This document shows, piece by piece, positions 1 through 8,172 of a stretch of DNA of 64,000 nucleotides. Both the position numbers and the translations under genes were made by a program. The DNA is from FEN-1350 sp964386005 (GTDB lineage Bacteria; Planctomycetota; Phycisphaerae; Sedimentisphaerales; Anaerohalosphaeraceae), in the NCBI GenBank assembly GCA_964386005.1, contig CAYLSB010000016.1:1-64000 (forward strand). The letters are read 5' to 3'. Position 1 is the stretch's first letter. The number at the start of each line of letters is the position of its first letter. The notes below the pieces were generated by a model. The model had not been told where the DNA came from and made no database searches. It worked only from the letters and a program-made list of their open reading frames with translations.

Positions 1-534
1 GAGGAATGGTCCATGTTCGGCAACGCCGCATAAGGACACTTTTGACGCTGGCATCTATATAATGAATAAGCCAAAATGTCAAGATTATTTTTACTATATT
101 TGGGATTATCCGAGGAGAACCCTCTTGTTTAGTGGAAAAATTCGTTAGGTACGGATGCGATGAAAAGAATTTGGACGTAATCTTTGGATCGGAAGATCGG
201 GAATAACGGAGGTTGCGATATCATGGCTTTGAATAGGACATTTTCGACGGATGGTCAGATGGGCGAGTGATCCTGACGAAAGGGAATCTGCCCTACGATA
301 CCGTTAACGGTACCGCGGGTACTCGTACCTGGCGGAGAAGTCCCGGCAAAAACTCGATCCAGTAGGGTCACGACAAGGCCAACCTCTTTCACGCCGAATC
401 CAGATTGGAATCCGTCATGTTGTCATACGATTTTTATCGTTCATCTGCCTTTGAAGTTACCGGTAGGATTTTCGGAACACATTCGTACGGACAAACAAAC
501 GGAAAGAACGTAAAAAAGTTTAGGAGATCAAATC
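1..534. other. Intergenic/leader region, no confident gene
   Basis: No convincing complete gene was found. The first 33 bases read in frame 1 as ten residues ending in TAA, so they could be the tail of a plus-strand gene that starts before the window, but ten residues cannot prove it. The rest has frequent stops in all frames. A short palindrome (CCGTTAACGG, near 303) is visible. The 3' end supplies the ribosome site AGGAG (522-526) for the gene at 535. Confidence 0.5.
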
Positions 535-1377
535 ATGAAAAAGACAGCTTTTTTGATGACATTTTGTATCCTGCTTGCTGCTTCATCCCTCTATGCCCAG
601 ATGGGACAGGAACGCAGAGGGAGAGGTTTTGGAGTGGGTACAGGACCGATCGGACGCGGTCCCGGCTCCGGATGGAGATTCGATCGATCCGCATCGCCGG
701 CCAACAACCCCAATCACGACAATCAGCCCGTTCCAGTCCCGGCATTAAACCGCCCCGGCACCAATCCGCAGGGCCCACAGATGATCCCTCCAGCAATCCG
801 CCGTTGGCTCCAGAATGGCGGATGGGCGATTCTTCGGCAAAGGTTGACCGAACGTGCCCAGTTGGGTTTCGGACCTCGTACGGGAAACAGCCCACAAGAA
901 ATGCTGGGCCAAGGCCAAGGTCCCCGTATGGGTTCAAGGGGGAAGGGGACAGGTCGTCCAGACATGGGCATGGGTATGGGCGGACAAGGCCTTGGATCTC
1001 GGATACGCGGCGGGATGCTGAATAGGCCTCAAGTCCAGCCCGAACAGCCAATCTGTCCCTGTTGTCGGAATAACCTCCCGTGGGCATGCCCCCAATCCGG
1101 TATGCGCCAACAAGGCCTGATGCGGGATCCGGGCAGGTTTGGCAGGATAGGTCCGATGGCCGGAATCGGTGGTGTGGGAAGGATGCGACGGCTTCAGCGG
1201 TCGCACGAAGGTGGTCCCAACAGGGATCAATGGCAGCAACCATCCGCAGGCCGACCGGATAATCCATTAAAGGTCCGGCCGGGGATCAGGTCATCTGACG
1301 GATTCAAAGGCAGGCCGGATAAGGACGAAATATTCACCGCCAAACCAAACAAAGAAAGGCGGAAAGACAAAGAATGA
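535..1377 (+). CDS. Secreted Gly/Arg/Met/Pro-rich hypothetical protein
   Basis: I do not recognise a family. The 280-residue product starts with a typical Sec signal peptide (MKK, then a hydrophobic stretch ending LYAQ, about 22 residues). What follows is low-complexity sequence rich in Gly, Arg, Pro, Gln and Met, with GMGMGMGG-like runs around residues 143-150. One cysteine cluster, ICPCCRNNLPWAC near residue 175, could bind metal or form disulfides. The C-terminus is very basic (KPNKERRKDKE). The start is supported by AGGAG eight bases upstream. The gene stands alone between a gene-poor stretch and a terminator/tRNA, so context does not suggest a role. Similar low-complexity secreted proteins are common in planctomycetes. 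Confidence 0.7.
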   Translation: MKKTAFLMTFCILLAASSLYAQMGQERRGRGFGVGTGPIGRGPGSGWRFDRSASPANNPNHDNQPVPVPALNRPGTNPQGPQMIPPAIRRWLQNGGWAILRQRLTERAQLGFGPRTGNSPQEMLGQGQGPRMGSRGKGTGRPDMGMGMGGQGLGSRIRGGMLNRPQVQPEQPICPCCRNNLPWACPQSGMRQQGLMRDPGRFGRIGPMAGIGGVGRMRRLQRSHEGGPNRDQWQQPSAGRPDNPLKVRPGIRSSDGFKGRPDKDEIFTAKPNKERRKDKE

Positions 1378-1512
1378 CCGTTTGGCCACAGGAAGAGCGT
1401 TCGATTCGGATACCCATCACACGAGTGACGACAATGAAGAGGATAAGGAATATGACGGCACGAATGAAAACCGTTCATTCCTTTCCTTACGCAGCCACCC
1501 CATCCAACAGAA

Positions 1513-1545
1513 AAGGCCCCGGTCAAACGGGGCCTTCCTTTGTTG
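1513..1545 (+). terminator. Rho-independent terminator
   Basis: A perfect 9-bp stem (AAGGCCCCG/CGGGGCCTT) with a 6-base loop is followed by a T-rich stretch (CCTTTGTT). It lies downstream of the Gly/Arg-rich gene and in front of the tRNA, which is read from the other strand. The A-rich left flank could also let it act on minus-strand transcripts coming from the tRNA. Confidence 0.7.
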
Positions 1546-1563
1546 ACGGGGGCTTTGTTTCAC

Positions 1564-1649
1564 TGCCCGGGACTGGAGTCGAACCAGCACAGGATTTTAT
1601 TCCTACTAGCCCCTCAAGCTAGCGCGTCTGCCAATTCCGCCACCCGGGC
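1564..1649 (-). tRNA. tRNA-Leu (anticodon GAG)
   Basis: Read on the minus strand this is a class II tRNA of about 86 bases. The acceptor stem GCCCGGG pairs with CCCGGGC. The D-arm is TGGCGGAATTGGCAGACGC, as in tRNA-Leu. The anticodon arm is CTAGC-TTGAGGG-GCTAG, giving anticodon GAG for CUC codons. A variable arm is present, and the T-arm carries GGTTCGACTCC. The discriminator base is A. The 3' CCA is not encoded and must be added after transcription. Confidence 0.95.
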
Positions 1650-1782
1650 GAGCTAAAGGACTATCATTATATAAGGTCGTCTCCGATATGCAAGAACATT
1701 TCCGAATCATTCAGTTTCGTAAAGATCGCCATTCAAACACTTTCATTAAGGTATCTTATGTATCCACAAATTGAGTTTTTTC

Positions 1783-1810
1783 TTGATTCAATCCGGGATA
1801 GTGATATAAT
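1783..1810 (+). promoter_or_regulatory. Sigma70-type promoter for the discoidin/LamG gene
   Basis: TTGATT (1783-1788) and a perfect TATAAT (1805-1810) are separated by 16 bases, about 85 bases before the start codon of the next gene. The predicted transcript start is near 1817. Confidence 0.6.
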
Positions 1811-1837
1811 AGAGTGAAGGGTGTTATTTGGCTCATA

Positions 1838-1863
1838 TCGTGTCGACGCCGGTGTCGACACGA
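1838..1863 (+). repeat. Perfect 10-bp inverted repeat in the 5' leader
   Basis: TCGTGTCGAC and GTCGACACGA are separated by six bases (GCCGGT). The repeat lies just after the predicted transcript start and about 30 bases before the start codon. It could be an operator or a leader hairpin. It is not a terminator, because no T-run follows. Confidence 0.6.
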
Positions 1864-1893
1864 ATCGTATAATGGTCTTGTTTGCTGGAGGTT

Positions 1894-3912
1894 ATGATGA
1901 AAACGAAAGTGGTATCAATTTGTTTGTACCTAATGGGGATTTGGTTTCTTCCGGCCTTCGCCGCGGATATCACAAATCCGGGTGACATTATTCAAGGTGT
2001 TCCGAATGACGGGGTCACGACGGGTAATAATTTCGGTTGGCCTGCCGGTGAGGCCCCTCAGTATGTCATCGACAACCAAGTCGGTACCAAGTTTCTTCAT
2101 TTCAAGGGAGAAATTCAGCCAACCGGTTTCCGAGTCACTCCATCGCGCAGCCAAACGATCGCCGGGGGAATGACCTTCACAACGGCGAATGACGCCGCAG
2201 AACGGGATCCCATTAAATGGGAACTGTACGGTTCCAATACCAGTATCGACGGACCTTATTCTTTAATCGCCAGCGGCGACATCGTGGATTTCAGCCAAGC
2301 AACTGCATGGGCGAGGCAGACCAAAAACTCCACACAAATTCGCTTCATTAACACGACCGCATACAACCATTACCAGGTCATGTTCCCCGCCATTCGCAAT
2401 CCCGGCAGCGCAAACAGTATGCAGATCGCGGAGGTGGAAATTCTTGAAGCCCCGGAAAATGGCTGGGTATCCGAGGTTAGAGCCGGTAACGATCGACTGG
2501 TTCGTCTTCCCAACAATACCCTGAACTTGGCAGCCACGATTTCCGATTTTGATACACCCATCGAGGCCATTACTCATACATGGGTTCAGGATGAGGGCCC
2601 CGGAACCGTGGCCTTCAATGGAACCGAGGGTCAGTTGGATGCAACCGCCACGTTCCCGGCCGTTGCAGGACTGTATTCTCTTCGCCTTCAGGTTGAAGAT
2701 GATATGGGTAATGACGCCAACGATATCATCCAGGTTCGTGTTTGGGATCCGGCCGCTGAGGACCTCCTGATCGGCCATTGGACGTTTAACGAAGGATCGG
2801 GTACGATTGCCAATGACAGTTCGGGCAACAACAACAAGGGAATCTTAAGTGTGACGACTGCCACCCTCGATGAGACAACACCGACACCGTCTGCTCCGAC
2901 GTATGCTCCCGGCTGGATTCCTTCCGAAGCTCCGAATAATTACGGTTTGAAATTCGTGAACGGCGGATATGTCGAGATCAAAACGGATCCGAATTATGCG
3001 GAAGGTGACCTGAATAACCTCCAGTGGAGTATTTCCATTTCCGCATGGATGAAGGCCGACGATTATCGCAGAGCGAACGGAGAATTCGCCAACCGACGTA
3101 TCCTGCAGAAGGGCGCATCCGACAATCAATTTCGTCTGCTGGCCGAGTGGGGAAATATGGTATTCCATCTGGCCGGCGTCGGTCGCTTGGAAACACCTCT
3201 GCCTCCCGCCGGAACATGGCACCATATCGCCGCTACGTATGACGGCAACACAATGAAAATGTTCGTCGACGGCTGGTTGGCAGGTTCGCTTGCCGCAACG
3301 GGGCGAATCGGTATCTCTCAAGACCCCCTTTTCCTCGGCACAAAAAGCGGCAGTGTCACCGTTTCCGGCGACTATTTCAAGGGAATGCTCGAAGATCTCC
3401 GAATTTGTAATTACCCCCTCAGTGATTCCGAGATACAGGCACTTGCTGCGGAGGGCGAGAATGTTCCACCCGTGTTGAGTCTTGTCGATCCCGCGGATTT
3501 GGTTTTGTCAATCCGTGACTCTATTCAAATGGACGCCACTGTTGTTGATTTCAATAATGACACGATTCACTACATGTGGACGGCCAGCGATCCCAGCGTA
3601 TCCTTTGACCCCAGCGACAGCGTGGAAGATCCCAAGGCGGTGTTTACCAAGGCCGGCACTTATATCCTGCGTCTGGAAGTCAATGACGGTATCGCGGGAT
3701 TGGATCATACCATCTTTGCCGAAGTCACCGTAGAGGTCACCAATCCGGGTTGCGCCGATGTAATCGCCGCCGGTTTGGCTTTGTTCGGCGATGCCAACGA
3801 GGACTGCCATGTCAATCTGGAAGATTTCGCGATATTTGCCGCCAATTGGTTACAGTGTAACGATCCGCTGAATCCCAACTGCGTCAATCCATTCAAGGTG
3901 CCAAAACCCTGA
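1894..3912 (+). CDS. Secreted discoidin/PKD/LamG protein with dockerin-like C-terminus
   Basis: Predicted secreted protein of about 672 residues. It has a Sec signal peptide, then a discoidin/F5-8C-like module (about residues 25-195, with WELYGSN as in that fold). A PKD/cadherin-like module follows (about 205-290), then a LamG/concanavalin-type lectin module (about 295-510, with GHWTFNEGSGT and GTWHHIAATYDG). A second PKD-like module (about 520-615) is followed by a dockerin-like repeat (GDANEDCHVNLEDFAIF). Such proteins in Phycisphaerae are thought to bind glycans or the cell surface; no catalytic domain is visible. Two adjacent ATGs (1894, 1897) follow GGAGG at 1888. Starting upstream at a TTG would skip that site. 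It is monocistronic, with its own promoter and terminator. Confidence 0.85.
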   Translation: MMKTKVVSICLYLMGIWFLPAFAADITNPGDIIQGVPNDGVTTGNNFGWPAGEAPQYVIDNQVGTKFLHFKGEIQPTGFRVTPSRSQTIAGGMTFTTANDAAERDPIKWELYGSNTSIDGPYSLIASGDIVDFSQATAWARQTKNSTQIRFINTTAYNHYQVMFPAIRNPGSANSMQIAEVEILEAPENGWVSEVRAGNDRLVRLPNNTLNLAATISDFDTPIEAITHTWVQDEGPGTVAFNGTEGQLDATATFPAVAGLYSLRLQVEDDMGNDANDIIQVRVWDPAAEDLLIGHWTFNEGSGTIANDSSGNNNKGILSVTTATLDETTPTPSAPTYAPGWIPSEAPNNYGLKFVNGGYVEIKTDPNYAEGDLNNLQWSISISAWMKADDYRRANGEFANRRILQKGASDNQFRLLAEWGNMVFHLAGVGRLETPLPPAGTWHHIAATYDGNTMKMFVDGWLAGSLAATGRIGISQDPLFLGTKSGSVTVSGDYFKGMLEDLRICNYPLSDSEIQALAAEGENVPPVLSLVDPADLVLSIRDSIQMDATVVDFNNDTIHYMWTASDPSVSFDPSDSVEDPKAVFTKAGTYILRLEVNDGIAGLDHTIFAEVTVEVTNPGCADVIAAGLALFGDANEDCHVNLEDFAIFAANWLQCNDPLNPNCVNPFKVPKP

Positions 3913-3935
3913 TCGGATCATTTCAATGATTAACG

Positions 3936-3973
3936 TGGGCCAATCATCGGACGGGTGATTGGCCCATTTTTTT
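3936..3973 (+). terminator. Rho-independent terminator
   Basis: An 11-bp stem (TGGGCCAATCA/TGATTGGCCCA) with a 9-base loop is followed by seven T residues. It sits 24 bases after the stop of the discoidin/LamG gene. Confidence 0.9.
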
Positions 3974-3999
3974 CCAGGAACGATGGCTCCAATCGTTGA

Positions 4000-4680
4000 T
4001 CAGGTTCCTTTCCGATTATCCCACAGAACCACCTGAAGACGCTGGGAAAGGGCAAAGCCGGTTTTCTTACACAACTCCGCCAACTGTCGAGACTTATCCA
4101 GCCATTCGGCGGCCGAGGTCACCTGCGGCATCAAATAGACCCGATCCGGATTGACGTTGTCGAGCATCTCGATACAGCGGGCTATTTCATCGACATCTTG
4201 CGGGGTATCGACCACGAACTTGAGTTGACACGAATAATGATCCAGGAGTTGCTGAAGCTGGAGGCGATTGAAACGGATCCGTTCATGACGGTCGGCGGCA
4301 TCGGGATCGACCGGGCGGGAATTGGACAGTTTGGGACTGATGCTCATCAGATCGCAGGGAAGATCGGGAATGAATTTGATACCGCTGGTTTCGATCGTAA
4401 TATGCATCTGGGGTTCGGCAAACGTGGTCAGGAATTTCGGAAAGTCGGGATGGACCATCGGCTCTCCCCCCGTAAAAACCATGTGCCATGTGGGATAATC
4501 CTGAGCGAACTGCTGAAGCTGGCGCGCCGCCATTTCCGTTCCGGCATTCTCCGGCCAGGCATAGGAGGTATCGCACCAACGGCATCGCAATGGACATCCG
4601 GCAAGACGGATAAATAAGCTGGGCATACCGGCCAGCATTCCTTCACCCTGCAGAGAATAAAATACTTCGTTGATGATCAT
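4000..4680 (-). CDS. queE: 7-carboxy-7-deazaguanine synthase QueE
   Basis: Radical SAM enzyme that converts 6-carboxy-5,6,7,8-tetrahydropterin to 7-carboxy-7-deazaguanine, the second step from the QueD product towards queuosine. The 226-residue product opens with FYSLQGEG, and the SAM cluster motif is CPLRCRWCDTSYAW (C-x3-C-x2-C with the family's CDT-W end). FTGGEP follows, which is the SAM-contacting glycine motif, then ISPKLSNS as in QueE. The length is normal. It lies 13 bases downstream of queC on the same strand, with queF divergent, so three of the pathway genes are together. QueD and FolE are not in the window. Confidence 0.95.
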   Translation of the reverse strand: MIINEVFYSLQGEGMLAGMPSLFIRLAGCPLRCRWCDTSYAWPENAGTEMAARQLQQFAQDYPTWHMVFTGGEPMVHPDFPKFLTTFAEPQMHITIETSGIKFIPDLPCDLMSISPKLSNSRPVDPDAADRHERIRFNRLQLQQLLDHYSCQLKFVVDTPQDVDEIARCIEMLDNVNPDRVYLMPQVTSAAEWLDKSRQLAELCKKTGFALSQRLQVVLWDNRKGT

Positions 4681-4693
4681 GTGTTTCAGTCTT

Positions 4694-5434
4694 TCATTTC
4701 GTTTCTATCGCATATGGCAATGGATCTGTGATCCGGGCTTCGGCAAAGCCCTTCCTTCGCAGAATGCACGAATCGCAACGGCCGCAGGCCATGCCCTGTT
4801 CCGTGGGATCATAACAACTATGAGTGAGGGAATAATCGAAACCGAGTCGGGTTCCCAGTCGGATGATCTCGGCTTTCGTCATGGCGAGGAGAGGGGCATG
4901 AATGCAAAATCTTCCGCGGCCTTCGATGGCGGCGGCGGTCGCCAGATTGGCCGTGGTTTCGAACGACGCAATGAATTCCTTCCGGCAGTCGGGATAGCCG
5001 CTGGAGTCGGTGTAATTCACGCCAATAAACAGATCGAACGCGTCAATCGTTTCGGCCCAGGCCAGGGCATAACTGAGAAAAATCAGGTTCCGTGCGGGTA
5101 CATAGGTGATGGGAATCCCACCCGCCGCGGGATTTGGATGATCTTTGGGAACACGGAGATTCAGATCGGTCAAAGCCGACCCTCCGAATTGCTTTAGGTC
5201 GATATCGATGATTCGATGGTCCGCGACTCCGACGAACGCAGCAACACGTTTGGACGCTTCCACTTCGATCCGATGACGCTGGCCGTACCGAAAGGTAAGG
5301 ACATGGCAATCGAATCGTCGATGCTTCGCGACGGCCAGAGTCGTTGCTGAATCCAAGCCGCCGCTGAGTAACACGATTGCCTTGTTGGCGGAAGGCCGAC
5401 TGGGTATTGCATTTTTTTCTGACTGGTGTATCAT
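4694..5434 (-). CDS. queC: 7-cyano-7-deazaguanine synthase QueC
   Basis: ATP-dependent enzyme that turns 7-carboxy-7-deazaguanine into preQ0. The 246-residue product has the PP-loop VLLSGGLDSATT (about residues 21-32). The C-terminal zinc site is SLTHSCYDPTEQGMACG followed by RCDSC, with four cysteines in the family pattern. FIGVNYTDSSGYPDCR is the usual substrate-pocket segment. It begins at an ATG only 38 bases from the divergent queF start, and that gap holds a perfect 12-bp palindrome. It is co-directional with queE. Confidence 0.95.
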   Translation of the reverse strand: MIHQSEKNAIPSRPSANKAIVLLSGGLDSATTLAVAKHRRFDCHVLTFRYGQRHRIEVEASKRVAAFVGVADHRIIDIDLKQFGGSALTDLNLRVPKDHPNPAAGGIPITYVPARNLIFLSYALAWAETIDAFDLFIGVNYTDSSGYPDCRKEFIASFETTANLATAAAIEGRGRFCIHAPLLAMTKAEIIRLGTRLGFDYSLTHSCYDPTEQGMACGRCDSCILRRKGFAEARITDPLPYAIETK

Positions 5435-5448
5435 GTTGTCCAGTATAG

Positions 5449-5460
5449 CAGCGATCGCTG
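5449..5460. promoter_or_regulatory. 12-bp palindrome between queC and queF
   Basis: CAGCGATCGCTG is a perfect palindrome inside the 38-base gap between the divergent queC and queF starts. It is placed to act on both promoters, but no regulator is known from the sequence. The gap is too short for a preQ1 riboswitch on either side. Confidence 0.4.
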
Positions 5461-5472
5461 AAAGGGTAAAGA

Positions 5473-5850
5473 ATGAACAAGGATGTCCGACTTGAACTGT
5501 TTGACAATCCCCGGCCGGGACGGGACTACGTCATCACGATCCGCTGCCCGGAATTCACCAGTGTCTGCCCCAAAACCGGCCAGCCCGACTTCGGCGAGGT
5601 CACCATCGAATACATTCCCCAAAAAAAATGTATCGAACTGAAAAGTCTCAAGTTTTATCTTCAGAGTTACCGTGACAAGGGCATCTTTTATGAACGTCTC
5701 ACCAACGATATTTTGGACGATGTAGCCGGCACTTGTCGTCCGCGATGGATGCGCGTCACCAGTCGTTTTACCCCGCGCGGCGGAATCACCACCGATGTCG
5801 CTGTGGAGTATGTCTCCAAAACCAACAAGGGTCGAAGGAGAAAATCATGA
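5473..5850 (+). CDS. queF: NADPH-dependent preQ0 reductase QueF (type I)
   Basis: Reduces the nitrile of preQ0 to the aminomethyl group of preQ1. The 125-residue product is the short, unimodular (type I) form. It contains the catalytic-cysteine segment TSVCPKTGQPDFGEV and the QueF signature ELKSLKFYLQSYRDKGIFYE, followed by the conserved ERLTNDIL region. The start ATG is preceded by AAAGGG. The stop overlaps the start of the zinc-ribbon gene (ATGA), so the two are probably cotranscribed. Confidence 0.95.
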   Translation: MNKDVRLELFDNPRPGRDYVITIRCPEFTSVCPKTGQPDFGEVTIEYIPQKKCIELKSLKFYLQSYRDKGIFYERLTNDILDDVAGTCRPRWMRVTSRFTPRGGITTDVAVEYVSKTNKGRRRKS

Positions 5851-6347
5851 GCATCAGTTTCAATTGCGAAAAATGCAAGAAGCGTGTTAAGGCCCCCGAT
5901 GAGGCGGGAGGAAAATACGGCAATTGTCCTTCCTGCGGACATCGCCTTTTTATTCCCTCTCCTCACACGGAAGGCGAACCGGAACTGACGCTTCAGCCGA
6001 TTGATGAGGCGGATGATCGCCGAATCCATGAGGAATTGAAAGAAACCTACAACCTCACGATTAACATCCTTCATGAAACGGATATTCCCGACGACGATAA
6101 AAAGGCCCCTGTCGGCCCTGCCCCGGTCCGGGAAATGATTCGTTGGATCGTATTGTATCTTCGGCAAGTTGCTGATGGAGAACTGGACGGGGCTCAGAAA
6201 ATCGAAGTTAAACTTCATCAGCATCCCAAAGAGATCAAGGAACTGCTGCGAAAGATGGCTGGAGCAGAGAGGCCGGAACCGGAGTTGGCCAATATTCCTC
6301 CGAAGATTTTGCTTGGATTGATCCGAAATCTTGAGAGTCAACTATAG
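5847..6347 (+). CDS. Zinc-ribbon domain hypothetical protein
   Basis: The 166-residue product starts with a zinc ribbon: CEKC and CPSC pairs about 17 residues apart, in an arrangement often seen in planctomycete proteins that begin MSISFNCEKCKK. The rest is hydrophilic, charged and probably helical, with no family I recognise. I chose the ATG at 5847 rather than upstream codons because it follows AAGGAG and overlaps the queF stop by four bases. Coupling to queF may only reflect gene packing; a role in tRNA modification is not shown. Confidence 0.75.
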   Translation: MSISFNCEKCKKRVKAPDEAGGKYGNCPSCGHRLFIPSPHTEGEPELTLQPIDEADDRRIHEELKETYNLTINILHETDIPDDDKKAPVGPAPVREMIRWIVLYLRQVADGELDGAQKIEVKLHQHPKEIKELLRKMAGAERPEPELANIPPKILLGLIRNLESQL

Positions 6348-6446
6348 ATCAATCTGAAGGTCGATTCATACATCGTATCGGATACCAAATACATTATTTA
6401 AGAGGCCTTGTCGCCGCCGAGAGGGGCTTCGGGAAAGACGATATTC

Positions 6447-7373
6447 ATGCCTGATTCCGTTATTCAGGTTCAACATATCAGCAAAAGCTACGGCTCCGTG
6501 TGCGCCGTGCGCGATCTGAGCTTTGCGGTCTCTTCCGCCACCTGCTTCGGATTTCTGGGTCCCAATGGCGCCGGTAAAACCACCATGATGAAAATGCTAT
6601 ATGGTCGCTGCAAACCGGACACTCCGGGAACCATGGATATCCTGGGATTTGACCCCCGACATGACGAACTGTCGATCAAGTATCTCTCCGGAGTCGTTCC
6701 CCAGGAAGACAATCTCGACGATGAACTGGACGTCACCTGTAACTTGATGATTTATGCGACTTTCTATCATCTGCCGCGTTCCGACGCCCGCGGACGAATC
6801 TCCGAGCTTCTCGAATTCATGGAGCTATCGGAAAAAAGCCATTCCAGCATTCGGGAACTATCGGGGGGAATGAAACGCCGTCTCGTTATCGCCCGCGCGC
6901 TGCTCAACCAACCCCGATTGCTTATTCTCGACGAACCCACTACCGGGCTCGACCCGCAGGTGCGTCACCTCATCTGGGACAAATTGCGGCAACTGAAAAA
7001 GCAGGGGACGACAATTCTCCTGACAACCCATTACATGGAGGAGGCGTTCGCCCTTTGCGATGAATTGATTATCATGGACCGGGGATCGGCTATCCTGGAA
7101 GGACCTCCCCGCCGTCTTTTGCGGGACCATATCGAACGGTATGTCCTGGAGGTGGTCGAGGTTGAAACCGCCGACGCGATTTCCCGTTCGGGGATACCCG
7201 ATGGAGTACGCGTGGACAAAATTCCGAACGGTCTTCGACTTTTTGACAACGACATTGAACGGCTTCGTCAGGTTGCCGAGCAACTGCACAGCGATCACTT
7301 TCACTTGCGTCAAACCAATCTGGAAGATCTCTTCCTGAAAACCACCGGACGGAGGTTGCATGAGACGCAGTAA
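6447..7373 (+). CDS. ABC transporter ATP-binding protein (NodI-like)
   Basis: Cytoplasmic ATPase subunit of an ABC-2 exporter, about 308 residues. It shows Walker A (GPNGAGKTT), a Q-loop in VVPQEDNLD, the signature LSGGMKRRL, Walker B with LLILDEPTTGLD, and a switch histidine in LLTTHYMEEA. The C-terminal third resembles NodI/DrrA-type extensions. The permease gene overlaps its 3' end by 14 bases. NodI/NodJ-type pairs export lipo-oligosaccharides in rhizobia, but homologues occur widely and the substrate here is unknown. I start at the ATG at 6447 because upstream codons add a tail unlike the family. Confidence 0.9.
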   Translation: MPDSVIQVQHISKSYGSVCAVRDLSFAVSSATCFGFLGPNGAGKTTMMKMLYGRCKPDTPGTMDILGFDPRHDELSIKYLSGVVPQEDNLDDELDVTCNLMIYATFYHLPRSDARGRISELLEFMELSEKSHSSIRELSGGMKRRLVIARALLNQPRLLILDEPTTGLDPQVRHLIWDKLRQLKKQGTTILLTTHYMEEAFALCDELIIMDRGSAILEGPPRRLLRDHIERYVLEVVEVETADAISRSGIPDGVRVDKIPNGLRLFDNDIERLRQVAEQLHSDHFHLRQTNLEDLFLKTTGRRLHETQ

Positions 7374-8163
7374 CTCGGTTCATTTTCCCTCCTTGCTTTG
7401 GCGGCTTTACAGCGTGTGGTTTCGCCATATGCGGGTTTATACACAAAATATATTCAGCAATGGCTTGCCGCCTTTTCTGGAACCGTTGATATTCCTGGCC
7501 GGAGTGGGCCTCGGTCTTGGTCGTTATATCGGACGGATGGACGGGATTCCGTATATGGAATTTCTCGGCGTAGGATTGCTTGTCACAGCGTCCATGTGGA
7601 CGGCTTCTTTCGAATGTACCTATGGAACATTCATCCGTCTGGAATTCGAAAAAGTATATGATGGGATGCTGGCGGCTCCGATCACCGCCGAAAATCTCAT
7701 CGTCGGCGAACTGATCTGGGCGGGAACCAAAGGATTATTTTTTACCTTCGCCGTTCTGGTCGTTTTTCTGATCATTCAGGCGTTCGGATACTCGTTGATC
7801 CCAATGCCGCAAGCTCTGCTTGCCCCCCTGCTGGGTTTTTTGTCCGGATTGATGTTCGCCACGATGTCCATGCTGATCACTTCCTACGTCAAAGTGATCA
7901 ATCATTTCAACTTTTACTTTACGGGATTTCTATCGCCCATGTTCTTTTTCTCCGGAGTGGTATTCCCGATCTCGCAACTACCGCGCGGGATTCAGTACTT
8001 CGCGGAACTGGTACCCCTGACTCATCCGACTCGGTTCCTGCGCGGGATCTGTACGGGGCGGTATGAATGGATTCTTCTGGCGGATCTGCTTTATATTCTG
8101 ATTTTTATCGCGATCGTCGGTCATTTCGCCGTCCGACGACTCAAACGCCGCATGATTCGTTGA
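7360..8163 (+). CDS. ABC-2 type permease (NodJ-like)
   Basis: Membrane subunit partnering the ATPase just upstream. The 267-residue product has about six hydrophobic spans typical of ABC-2 permeases. It also has the family features PPFLEPLIFLAGVGLGLG near the N-terminus, KVYDGMLAAPI in the middle, and a late MFFFSGVVFPISQLP segment followed by PLTHPTRFLRGI. Its start overlaps the ATPase gene, with GGAGG nine bases upstream. Together the two genes make a complete half-transporter set that would work as a dimer. It ends ten bases from a convergent operon. Confidence 0.9.
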   Translation: MRRSNSVHFPSLLWRLYSVWFRHMRVYTQNIFSNGLPPFLEPLIFLAGVGLGLGRYIGRMDGIPYMEFLGVGLLVTASMWTASFECTYGTFIRLEFEKVYDGMLAAPITAENLIVGELIWAGTKGLFFTFAVLVVFLIIQAFGYSLIPMPQALLAPLLGFLSGLMFATMSMLITSYVKVINHFNFYFTGFLSPMFFFSGVVFPISQLPRGIQYFAELVPLTHPTRFLRGICTGRYEWILLADLLYILIFIAIVGHFAVRRLKRRMIR

Positions 8164-8172
8164 ACAGAATAT

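Noticed and set aside
1..33. Ten in-frame residues then TAA, possible tail of a gene before the window
   Set aside because: Too short to support; noted only in the region entry.
405..1025. 206-codon plus-strand frame over the Gly/Arg-rich gene
   Set aside because: No ribosome site or signal peptide, and composition follows the other frame of the real gene at 535.
533..1267. 244-codon minus-strand frame opposite the Gly/Arg-rich gene
   Set aside because: Lies wholly opposite a gene with better start signals; high GC and few stops explain it.
1374..1622. 82-codon plus-strand frame
   Set aside because: Runs through a terminator hairpin and the tRNA.
5435..5472. preQ1 riboswitch between queC and queF
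   Set aside because: The gap is only 38 bases and no aptamer pattern is visible.
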